Positions 1-5,409 of a DNA stretch of 5,409 bases are shown piece by piece; within the stretch, counting starts at the first letter, position 1; each line of letters starts with the position of its first letter. Position numbers and translations under genes: made by a program. Source of the DNA: an uncultured Capnocytophaga sp. (GTDB taxonomy: Bacteria; Bacteroidota; Bacteroidia; Flavobacteriales; Flavobacteriaceae). The notes beneath the pieces are model-generated. The model saw only the letters and a program-made list of their open reading frames with translations, had not been told where the DNA came from and made no database searches. The stretch is from the NCBI RefSeq assembly GCF_937936315.1, contig NZ_CALGWU010000051.1, positions 1 through 5,409 on the forward strand, given 5' to 3'.

Positions 1-18
1 ATGTCGCCGCCTTCTTAT

Positions 19-52
19 AAAGAGCAATTCTGATAAAGAGTTGCTCTTTTTT
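19..52 (+). terminator. Rho-independent terminator of an off-window upstream gene
   Basis: A perfect 9-bp stem (AAAGAGCAA at 19-27 pairing with TTGCTCTTT at 41-49) encloses a 13-nt loop, and the T tract runs on to 52. The T tract lies on the + strand side, so it ends transcription entering from the left. The gene it serves is outside the window. Its end could be the TAA at 18-20 (reading ...VAAFL) or the TGA at 31-33 in another frame, and too little is present to choose. The hairpin insulates the tracrRNA/cas9 region from upstream read-through. Confidence 0.8.
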
Positions 53-89
53 ATTATATCATCATTTCATAAAATCTCTCACAGTTCCT

Positions 90-157
90 CCCCAATCAGC
101 CTTGTCTGCCTTGTCTTCCTCGTCCTATTCTCTCCGAGGCTCTCCTAGATTCTCAAT
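90..157. repeat. Degenerate 9-10 bp tandem-unit tract, pyrimidine-rich on + strand
   Basis: This non-coding stretch lies between the upstream terminator and the tracrRNA terminator. On the + strand, GCCTTGTCT occurs twice in tandem (99-107 and 108-116), followed by a looser copy, TCCTCGTCC (117-125). On the minus strand the adjoining part reads as loose decamers: GAGAATCTAG, GAGAGCCTCG, GAGAGAATAG, GACGAGGAAG. The tract is strongly strand-biased (purines on minus) and unlike the AT-rich sequence around it. No function can be assigned. It may be a small intergenic tandem repeat or the relic of a low-complexity coding end. Confidence 0.4.
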
Positions 158-162
158 TTTCC

Positions 163-195
163 AAAAAAAAGAACCCTATCACTAGGATAGGGCTC
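163..195 (-). terminator. tracrRNA terminator hairpin
   Basis: On the minus strand, CCCTATC (192-186) and GATAGGG (180-174) form a 7-bp stem around the loop CTAGT. Two further base pairs can form after one mismatch (positions 195-194 with 171-172). The stem is followed by TTC and a run of eight Ts (170-163), a typical intrinsic terminator. It also serves as the last stem-loop of the tracrRNA, as is usual in type II systems. Confidence 0.9.
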
Positions 196-249
196 CTTTA
201 AATGTTTTCACAACGGAATAATCCTTATTGTGAATTGCTTTCAAATTGT
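163..249 (-). ncRNA. tracrRNA for type II-C Cas9
   Basis: The trans-activating RNA pairs with the crRNA repeat and holds the guide in Cas9. Reading the minus strand, about 5 nt after the promoter box comes the anti-repeat (250-228). It contains a 20-nt stretch perfectly complementary to nucleotides 2-21 of the crRNA repeat. Next comes AAGGATTATTCCGTT (226-212), which folds as a short stem (GGA/TCC with a TTAT loop, extendable by AA/TT around a bulged G). This closely resembles the AAGG...TCCGTT nexus of SpCas9 tracrRNA. A linker (GTGAAAACATTTAAAGGAG) and a terminator hairpin with eight Ts follow. The predicted length is about 87 nt. The 5' end is inferred from the promoter box and could be off by a few nucleotides. 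It is divergent from cas9, with about 90 nt between the two starts. Complementarity, promoter, nexus and terminator all agree, so the call and strand are firm. Confidence 0.9.
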
Positions 250-250
250 G
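228..250 (-). repeat. CRISPR anti-repeat inside tracrRNA
   Basis: The + strand here reads TTGTGAATTGCTTTCAAATT (228-247), identical over 20 nt to nucleotides 2-21 of the array repeat in crRNA orientation. After one mismatch at 248, two more bases match (249-250). Transcribed from the minus strand, it is complementary to the crRNA repeat end that directly follows the spacer. This is the arrangement required for a Cas9 crRNA:tracrRNA duplex. Repeat position 1 (227) does not match. Confidence 0.93.
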
Positions 251-253
251 CGA

Positions 254-285
254 CAAAAGTAGGTATTATATTTTTAATGTACAAA
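254..285 (-). promoter_or_regulatory. tracrRNA promoter, Bacteroidota -33/-7 type
   Basis: On the minus strand, TTTG (285-282) is followed by exactly 20 nt and then TACTTTTG (261-254). This fits the Bacteroidota housekeeping promoter pattern TTTG, 19-21 nt, TAnnTTTG. A start site 4-6 nt further on would fall near 250-248, just before the anti-repeat, so the transcript would carry almost no extra 5' sequence. The upstream box sits in the short region shared with the cas9 promoter on the other strand. Confidence 0.8.
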
Positions 286-308
286 TATTTTAGTATAAAA
301 AAAATCAT

Positions 309-316
309 TATATTTG
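309..316 (+). promoter_or_regulatory. Putative cas9 promoter, -7 box TATATTTG
   Basis: TATATTTG matches the Bacteroidota -7 consensus TAnnTTTG and ends 23 nt before the cas9 ATG, which gives a leader of about 20 nt. No clear TTTG lies 19-21 nt upstream. The nearest candidate, TTTTAG at 288-293, is poorly spaced, so this promoter may be weak. The spacer before ATG (TTAAAACATTATACCA) contains no Shine-Dalgarno sequence. That is normal in Bacteroidota, where A-rich leaders are used instead. Confidence 0.55.
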
Positions 317-339
317 TCCTTTCTTAAAACATTATACCA

Positions 340-3300
340 ATGAAACACATATTAGGCTTAGATTTAGGCTCAAACTCTATCGGTTGGGCTTTTGTACAAC
401 AAGATTTTGAAAACAAACAAGGAAAAATTATGGCTGCTGGTAGTAGGATTATCCCTATGGATCAGGGTATATTAGGCGATTTTGAGAAAGGAAATACAGT
501 TTCTCAAACTGCCGAAAGAACTACTTATCGCAGTATGCGTCGCCTGAGAGAACGGCATTTACTTCGCCGTGAGCGACTTCATAGAGTACTTCACATATTA
601 GGTTTTTTACCTCCTCACTATGATGCTCAAATAGACTTTACCAAAAGATATGGTAAATTTATAGATAATGCTGAACCCAAAATAGCTTATAACAATGGGA
701 ATTTTATCTTTACAAATAGTTTCAATGAGATGATTGAGGATTTCAAAAAACACCAACCTCAGTTATTCTATAAAAAATCTAATGGCGAAGAGAGTAAAAT
801 CCCTTATGATTGGACAATTTATTACCTGCGTAAAAAAGCACTTTCACAAAAGATTACCCAACAAGAATTGGCTTGGCTTATTCTTCACTTCAATCAAAAA
901 AGAGGGTACTACCAGTTGCGCGGCGAAGAAGAAACTGAAAGCCCTAACAAAGAAGTTGCTTTTCACTCTTTAAAAGTTGTAGAGGTAGAGGCTGAAGCTC
1001 CTAATAAAAAAGGTGAGATTTGGTATACAATCCGTTTAGAAAATGGTTGGATATACCGTCGTACAAGTAAAATCCCTTTGGACGATTGGAAGGGAAAAAC
1101 ACGTGATTTTATCGTTACTACCGACCTTAATGATGATGGCACTATTAAAGTAGACAAAGAGGGTAAAGAAAAACGTTCCTTTAGAGCTCCTGAAGAAAAC
1201 GACTGGAACTTGCTCAAAAAGAAAACAGAACACGATATTGATTTTTCTGGAAAAACTGTAGGTGCTTATATCTACGATCATTTGTTGCAAGACCCCAATC
1301 AGAAGATTAAAGGTAAATTAGTTCGTACGATTGAACGAAAATACTATAAAAATGAATTAAAAGCTATTTTAACCAAACAAATAGCACTTCAACCAGAATT
1401 GTTTACCAAAAACCTATTAGCGGACTGTATAAGAGAATTATACCGCAAAAACGAGACGCAACAACAAAATCTATTATCAAAAGATTTCCTTCATCTGTTT
1501 GTAGAAGATATCATTTTCTACCAACGCCCGTTGCGCAGCAAAAAATCTACTATTGCCAATTGTACCTTAGAAAAGCGTTCGTATATAGATAAGGAAACTA
1601 ATGAGCGCAAAGATGCTCCTATAAAAGTATGTGCCAAATCTAATCCTTACTACCAAGAATTTAGAGTGCTGCAATGGCTGCAAAACTTGCGAATTTATGA
1701 AATAGAAACCGACCGTGAGGTAACTGCTCAGTTTATTGAAACACCCCAAGACTATGAGGCTCTCTTCAACTTCTTGATGTCTCAAAAAGAAATAGATAAT
1801 GAAAGTTTACTGAAATACTTTTTACATGCAAAAAATCCTCAAATTAAAGACAAAGCAGCTAAAAGCGAGCTTAAAAAATGGCTCACTACTTATCGTTGGA
1901 ACTATGTGTATGATGTGGCAGATAACTCCTCCAAAAAATACCCTATGAATGAAACAGGTTATGACCTTCAGCGGTATTTGCAGAAAGTAGAAGGACTCCC
2001 AGCCAACTTTCTAACCTTTGATACAACATATCGATTGTGGCATTTGTTATATTCGGTGAAAGACAAAGTTGAATTTGAAAAAGCATTAAAGAGATTTGCT
2101 AAAAAGAAACAATTAAACGAAACATCCTTCATAGAAAGTTTTAAAAACTTCAAACCCTATCCTAATGAATATGGTAGCTTTTCTGAAAAAGCAATTAAAA
2201 AATTACTCCCTCTGATGCGATTTGGCAATCATTGGGACTTTAATCGTATTGATGTATCTACTCAAAAACGTATAGACGACCTTATCAATGGAGTGGCGAA
2301 TGAGGATATCCGTACCATCATTAGAGAAAAAACAGAGAAGTATCAGCTCAATAGTGAGAGCTGCTTTCAAGGATTACCGCTTTGGTTAGCACAGTATGTA
2401 GTCTATAACCGTCACGCCGAAGCTACCGATATAGAAAAATGGACTTCAGTGAGTGATTTAGAAGTATATTTAGAAGATTTCAAGCAACATTCACTGAGAA
2501 ATCCTATAGTAGAGCAAGTAGTTACCGAAACTTTACGCGTAGTAAGAGATATTTGGCAACAATACGGTGGGGGACAAGCGAATTTCTTTGATGAAATACA
2601 TATAGAACTGGGTAGAGAACTCAAAAAAACAGCTGAAGAAAGAAAACAACTTTCTAATAGAAATCAAGAGAATGAAAATACCAACCTACGTATTAAGAAA
2701 TTGCTTGCCGAATTAAAAGAAGATGCAAGCATACAGAACGTACGCCCCTATTCGCCTATACAGCAAGAACTGCTTAAAATCTATGAAGAAGGTGTATTCA
2801 GTAGTACAGATGAAATAGACGAAGAAATTCAAAAAATTCGCAAAAAAGCTGAACCTACCACCCCTGAGATACAACGCTACAAGCTCTGGTTAGAACAAAA
2901 GTATAAATCGCCTTATACGGGAGAGGTGATTTCACTCACAAAGCTATTTACCGAGGAGTATGAAATAGAACATATTATTCCACAAAGCCGTTATTACGAC
3001 GATAGTTTATCCAATAAGGTAATATGCGAATCAGCTGTAAATAAGCTAAAAACAAATCTATTAGGATTGGAATTTATCCAGAATCACCACGGTGAGAAAG
3101 TGCGCATAACAGCTAATAAAGAAGTTACTATCTTCACAGAAGAACAATACAAAGAGTTTGTGAAGAAACATTACGCTAATAATTTAGCCAAACAACAAAA
3201 ACTTCTTTTGAATGAAATACCTGAAAAAATGGTGGCTCGCCAGCTGAATGACACTCGTTACATCAGCAAGTATATTTCTGAAATACTTTCTAAAATAGTG

Positions 3301-4356
3301 CGTTCAGATGAAAAAGATGAAGGTGTAAACTCTAAAAATGTAATACCTTGTACAGGTAAAATCACTACTGCCCTCAAGCAGGATTGGGGACTTAATGACG
3401 TGTGGAACGAGCTTATACTTCCTCGTTTTGAGCGAATGAACCAACTTACCCAAACACAGCTTTTTACCTCATATAACGACAGACTTCAAAAAAATCTTCC
3501 TACGGTTCCAATAGAGTACAGCCAAGGTTTCCAAAAGAAACGCATAGACCACCGTCATCACGCTATGGATGCCTTAGTGATTGCTTGTGCCACGAGAGAG
3601 CATATTAATTATATGAATAACCAACACGCATTGGATAAGAGTAAGGATAAAAAAGAAAAACAACAATCTCGCATAGACCTTCGCACCATCCTCTGTGAGA
3701 AAAAGAATAATAACTGGCAGTTCAAGAAACCTTGGGCTACATTCACTCAAGAAGCCAAAGAATCCCTCGAACATATAGTAGTGAGTTTCAAACAAAACCT
3801 AAGAGTGATTAATAAAGCTACCAACTATTATGAAAAATGGGAAGAGAAAAATGGTGTACTTGTAAAAAAGAAAGTAAAACAAGAAGGAACTAATTGGGCT
3901 ATCAGAAAGCCTTTACATAAAGAAACTGTTTCAGGTAAAATTGTTTTGGATAGAAAAATAGGTAAAGATAAAATACTTACAGCTACCCGAAAAACAGTAG
4001 ACATTACCTTTACTGAAAAGATCATCAGTAGTATTACCGATACGGGCATTCAGAAAATATTGCTCAACTATCTGAAATATAAAGGAAGTCCAGAAGTAGC
4101 TTTTTCAGCAGAAGGATTAGAAGAACTCAACAAAAATATCGCTCAATATAACGATGGCAAAAAACATCAACCTATCTATAAAGTCCGTATTTTTGAGGAA
4201 GGAAGTAAATTTCCACTCGGAGAAATAGGTGCTAAAGCTACCAAATTTGTAGAAGCCGCCAAAGGAACAAACCTCTTTTTTGGAGTATATCAAGGCAAAG
4301 AAAAACGCTCGTATGCAACTATCCCTTTCAACAAAGTAATTGAACGACAAAAATAA
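340..4356 (+). CDS. cas9: CRISPR-associated endonuclease Cas9, type II-C, C-terminally truncated by in-frame stop
   Basis: Cas9 is an RNA-guided DNA endonuclease that uses a crRNA:tracrRNA pair to cut both strands of matching invader DNA. The ATG at 340 is chosen because it opens directly into RuvC-I (ILGLDLGSNSIGW, catalytic Asp8). Next come an Arg-rich bridge helix (about 60-85) and a large REC lobe (about 86-740). RuvC-II follows (IHIELGRELKK, Glu756), then HNH (SPYTGEVISL then EIEHIIPQS, with His878 as general base and Asn901 as the likely third residue). RuvC-III (DHRHHAMDALVIA) carries His1074 and Asp1077. Glu877 stands before the HNH histidine where SpCas9 has Asp839. Every nuclease residue is therefore present. 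The product ends after 1338 residues at VIERQK, only 261 residues past RuvC-III, whereas SpCas9 has 382 there. The same frame stays open for 111 more codons with plausible Cas9 sequence, so the end of the PAM-interacting domain is lost. The 1450-codon unbroken frame fits the family's usual 1400-1450 residues. Without read-through, target recognition is probably abolished. Confidence 0.96.
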   Translation: MKHILGLDLGSNSIGWAFVQQDFENKQGKIMAAGSRIIPMDQGILGDFEKGNTVSQTAERTTYRSMRRLRERHLLRRERLHRVLHILGFLPPHYDAQIDFTKRYGKFIDNAEPKIAYNNGNFIFTNSFNEMIEDFKKHQPQLFYKKSNGEESKIPYDWTIYYLRKKALSQKITQQELAWLILHFNQKRGYYQLRGEEETESPNKEVAFHSLKVVEVEAEAPNKKGEIWYTIRLENGWIYRRTSKIPLDDWKGKTRDFIVTTDLNDDGTIKVDKEGKEKRSFRAPEENDWNLLKKKTEHDIDFSGKTVGAYIYDHLLQDPNQKIKGKLVRTIERKYYKNELKAILTKQIALQPELFTKNLLADCIRELYRKNETQQQNLLSKDFLHLFVEDIIFYQRPLRSKKSTIANCTLEKRSYIDKETNERKDAPIKVCAKSNPYYQEFRVLQWLQNLRIYEIETDREVTAQFIETPQDYEALFNFLMSQKEIDNESLLKYFLHAKNPQIKDKAAKSELKKWLTTYRWNYVYDVADNSSKKYPMNETGYDLQRYLQKVEGLPANFLTFDTTYRLWHLLYSVKDKVEFEKALKRFAKKKQLNETSFIESFKNFKPYPNEYGSFSEKAIKKLLPLMRFGNHWDFNRIDVSTQKRIDDLINGVANEDIRTIIREKTEKYQLNSESCFQGLPLWLAQYVVYNRHAEATDIEKWTSVSDLEVYLEDFKQHSLRNPIVEQVVTETLRVVRDIWQQYGGGQANFFDEIHIELGRELKKTAEERKQLSNRNQENENTNLRIKKLLAELKEDASIQNVRPYSPIQQELLKIYEEGVFSSTDEIDEEIQKIRKKAEPTTPEIQRYKLWLEQKYKSPYTGEVISLTKLFTEEYEIEHIIPQSRYYDDSLSNKVICESAVNKLKTNLLGLEFIQNHHGEKVRITANKEVTIFTEEQYKEFVKKHYANNLAKQQKLLLNEIPEKMVARQLNDTRYISKYISEILSKIVRSDEKDEGVNSKNVIPCTGKITTALKQDWGLNDVWNELILPRFERMNQLTQTQLFTSYNDRLQKNLPTVPIEYSQGFQKKRIDHRHHAMDALVIACATREHINYMNNQHALDKSKDKKEKQQSRIDLRTILCEKKNNNWQFKKPWATFTQEAKESLEHIVVSFKQNLRVINKATNYYEKWEEKNGVLVKKKVKQEGTNWAIRKPLHKETVSGKIVLDRKIGKDKILTATRKTVDITFTEKIISSITDTGIQKILLNYLKYKGSPEVAFSAEGLEELNKNIAQYNDGKKHQPIYKVRIFEEGSKFPLGEIGAKATKFVEAAKGTNLFFGVYQGKEKRSYATIPFNKVIERQK
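4354..4356 (+). other. Premature in-frame TAA in cas9
   Basis: This TAA is codon 1339 of the frame that starts at 340. It is followed in the same frame by GLPSVPERNEKGEPLL and continuous coding sequence to the natural stop at 4690-4692. One substitution would restore sense: CAA (Gln), AAA (Lys) or GAA (Glu). CAA to TAA is the only transition among these, and Gln would suit the local sequence (ERQK-x-GLPSVP). This is a point change, not a frameshift, because the frame is unchanged on both sides. Confidence 0.85.
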
Positions 4357-4692
4357 GGACTTCCTTCTGTCCCTGAGCGTAATGAAAAAGGAGAACCACT
4401 ATTATTTATCCTTTCGCCTAACGATTTGGTATATGTGCCTATGGAAGGAGAAATCGCAGAGACAATAGATTTCAATAACCTTAGCAAAGAACAGAAAGAA
4501 AGAATTTATAAAACAGTGAGTTTTACAGGAAATCAGTGTTTTTTTGTACAAGAAGCAGTGGCATCTCCTATTGTAAATAAAATGGAGTATTCACCATTGA
4601 ATAAAATGGAGAGAAGTATAGTAGGAATAATGATAAAAGAAGTCTGTATCAAACTAAAAGTAGACCGCCTAGGAAACATTACCAAAGCATAA
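4357..4692 (+). pseudogene. Detached C-terminal part of Cas9 PAM-interacting domain (111 codons)
   Basis: In frame with cas9, directly after its premature stop, this segment encodes 111 residues. They include FILSPNDLVYVPMEGE, VSFTGNQCFFVQEA and a C-terminal KVDRLGNITKA, after which come a natural TAA and a terminator. Homologous Cas9 proteins of Flavobacteriia carry similar sequence at this point, from memory of the family and not from a search. It contains no further stops and its codon use looks like the rest of cas9, so the interruption appears recent. It could be translated alone only from the TTG at 4426 or the ATG at 4441 (83 residues). Neither has a recognisable initiation signal, and such a fragment would lack the first part of the domain. 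It is best read as the end of a broken cas9, not a separate gene. Confidence 0.85.
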
Positions 4693-4720
4693 AAGTCTTT
4701 TTTAAGAAGAATAGAAAAGT

Positions 4721-4769
4721 AAAACCTCCTCTTTTATCTTATAAACAAAGATAAAAGAAGAGGTTTTTT
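4721..4769. terminator. Strong bidirectional terminator between cas9 and the CRISPR array
   Basis: A 20-bp stem with one C/A mismatch is formed by 4721-4740 and 4748-4767 around the 7-nt loop ATAAACA. On the + strand it ends in six Ts (4764-4769), which terminates cas9 transcription 30-80 nt after the frame's natural stop. On the minus strand the stem ends in TTTTAC, so it can also stop the convergent CRISPR transcript. This fits a shared terminator between two transcription units that meet head-on. Confidence 0.88.
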
Positions 4770-4822
4770 CAGTACTGTTTTTAATCAAAACCGATTGATA
4801 CTAAAACCTTTAAAAGATTGAG
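4770..4822. other. Trailer-side spacer region of the CRISPR array
   Basis: These 53 nt lie between the terminator and the last repeat. They are AT-rich and hold no gene. The only structure seen is a weak inverted repeat, ATCA/TGAT around AAAACCGAT. There is no recognisable leader, which agrees with this being the trailer end of the array. Confidence 0.5.
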
Positions 4823-4868
4823 GTTGTTATCAATCACAAAACTACAAAATTTGAAAGCAATTCATAAC
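4823..4868 (-). repeat. Terminal (trailer-end) CRISPR repeat with altered -33 element
   Basis: This repeat differs from the consensus by one base: C to T at 4865, making the + strand end CATAAC. In crRNA orientation, repeat nt 4 changes from G to A, so GTTGTG becomes GTTATG. That breaks the TTG of the embedded promoter and turns one pair of the crRNA:tracrRNA duplex into an A/C mismatch for the spacer 1 guide. Nothing needing expression lies downstream, so loss of this promoter would carry no cost. Confidence 0.85.
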
Positions 4869-5368
4869 GGAGTTTTATACGGCTTTACGGCTTGTTTGGT
4901 TGTTATCAATCACAAAACTACAAAATTTGAAAGCAATTCACAACCTCGTCTCTGTGAATGTGTATCTGCAGGGGGTTGTTATCAATCGCAAAACTACAAA
5001 ATTTGAAAGCAATTCACAACGCGTAATCATCAGCACTCTTGCCATACACTGTTGTTATCAATCACAAAACTACAAAATTTGAAAGCAATTCACAACAAAC
5101 AAGACTAATTGCTGTCCCGCCTGTTCGTTGTTATCAATCACAAAACTACAAAATTTGAAAGCAATTCACAACTATCCAGTAAATGATGAAAGAGAAATTA
5201 TAGTTGTTATCAATCACAAAACTACAAAATTTGAAAGCAATTCACAACTATGTTACAAGTAGATTCATTTAAATTGTTGTTGTTATCAATCACAAAACTA
5301 CAAAATTTGAAAGCAATTCACAACACTGGTTTTTACAACGGCATCTTTTCTACTGTTGTTATCAATCA

Positions 5369-5399
5369 CAAAACTACAAAATTTGAAAGCAATTCACAA
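5369..5399 (-). promoter_or_regulatory. Repeat-embedded crRNA promoter (example in repeat 8; present in repeats 2-8)
   Basis: On the minus strand, TTG at repeat nt 2-4 (5399-5397) is followed by 20 nt and then TAGTTTTG at repeat nt 25-32 (5376-5369). This matches the Bacteroidota TTTG, about 20 nt, TAnnTTTG promoter and has the same spacing as the tracrRNA promoter. The start site would fall near repeat nt 37, about 9 nt before the next spacer. Equivalent boxes lie 24-31 nt inside the right end of each repeat: 4913-4920, 4989-4996, 5065-5072, 5141-5148, 5217-5224 and 5293-5300. Known Neisseria type II-C repeats carry promoters in the same manner. Function here is inferred. Confidence 0.6.
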
Positions 5400-5409
5400 C
5401 CAGACGAGG

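Larger units (their letters stand above)
4823..5409 (-). CRISPR. Type II-C CRISPR array, 8 repeats in window, continuing off the right edge
   Basis: The repeats are 46 nt, starting GTTGTTATCAATCACAAAAC and ending GAAAGCAATTCACAAC on the + strand. They lie at 4823-4868, 4899-4944, 4975-5020, 5051-5096, 5127-5172, 5203-5248, 5279-5324 and 5355-5400. Seven spacers are each exactly 30 nt, and nine bases of an eighth follow (5401-5409). Six repeats are identical. Repeat 3 has A to G at 4988 and repeat 1 has C to T at 4865. Transcription is on the minus strand, on three grounds: the tracrRNA pairs with the minus-strand repeat, each repeat holds a minus-strand promoter, and a degenerate repeat sits at the cas9 end (trailer). 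In this orientation the repeat starts GTTGTGAATTGCTTTCAAAT, a form typical of Bacteroidota type II-C. The newest spacers and the leader should lie beyond the right edge. The spacer targets cannot be recognised by eye, and the spacers were not compared with other sequences. Confidence 0.98.

Noticed and set aside
1..33. 3' end of an upstream gene (TAA at 18-20 or TGA at 31-33)
   Set aside because: A gene end is implied by the terminator, but six to ten codons are too few to choose a frame or product.
61..162. Minus-strand peptide frame KIENLGEPRRE-stop-DEEDKADKADWGGTVRDFMK as a gene
   Set aside because: It is interrupted by a stop, very short, lies just downstream of the tracrRNA terminator and has no start. 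It is mentioned only as a possible relic.
228..250. tracrRNA read from the + strand with the array also read from the + strand
   Set aside because: The complementarity would be symmetric, but the + strand has no promoter box, nexus or terminator in place. A + strand transcript would run into cas9. The minus strand has all of these elements.
734..4487. Minus-strand and out-of-frame open frames of 60-84 residues overlapping cas9
   Set aside because: All are short shadows inside a long, convincing coding region, with no start signals or recognisable motifs.
4426..4692. Separate 88-residue gene starting at TTG 4426
   Set aside because: It is in the same frame as cas9, and codons 4357-4425 before it also read as Cas9 sequence. 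It is the cut-off end of cas9, not an independent gene.
4818..5082. Two open frames across the CRISPR array
   Set aside because: They are translations of the repeats themselves, recurring as the same peptide in each unit. They have no coding character.

Overview
The window holds a type II-C CRISPR-Cas9 locus from a member of the Bacteroidota, most likely Flavobacteriia and possibly Capnocytophaga or a close relative. This assignment rests on four points: low G+C, a cas9 start with no Shine-Dalgarno sequence, promoters of the Bacteroidota type (TTTG, about 20 nt, TAnnTTTG), and a Cas9 of the large (about 1.4 kb residue) Flavobacteriia kind beginning MKHILGLDLGSNSIGW. The genus is an impression from the protein and was not searched.

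Layout, left to right. Positions 19-52 hold a + strand terminator for a gene lying off the left edge. Positions 53-162 are non-coding and contain a purine/pyrimidine-biased stretch of degenerate 9-10 bp tandem units. Positions 163-249 encode a tracrRNA on the minus strand, complete with promoter (254-285), anti-repeat, nexus-like hairpin and terminator. cas9 is divergent from it and starts at 340. Its reading frame is interrupted by a single in-frame TAA at 4354-4356. The same frame then stays open for 111 more codons, to a natural TAA at 4690-4692. A strong, probably bidirectional terminator (4721-4769) separates cas9 from a CRISPR array. The array has 8 repeats of 46 nt and 7 complete spacers of exactly 30 nt (4823-5400), and it continues past the right edge.

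How the parts work together. crRNA and tracrRNA are both read from the minus strand, opposite to cas9. Twenty consecutive nucleotides at the spacer-adjacent end of the crRNA repeat are perfectly complementary to the tracrRNA anti-repeat. Each standard repeat carries a minus-strand promoter (GTTG, 20 nt, TAGTTTTG), so each crRNA could be started individually, as in Neisseria type II-C arrays. The degenerate repeat nearest cas9 is the trailer end, so the leader should lie beyond the right edge.

The main anomaly is the premature stop in cas9. All RuvC and HNH catalytic residues are intact, but the last 111 residues, in the PAM-interacting C-terminal domain, are cut off. No cas1 or cas2 lies between cas9 and the array. 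The guide-RNA parts look fully functional while the effector looks newly broken, or was mis-sequenced at one base. I see no evidence for a wholly new type of system.
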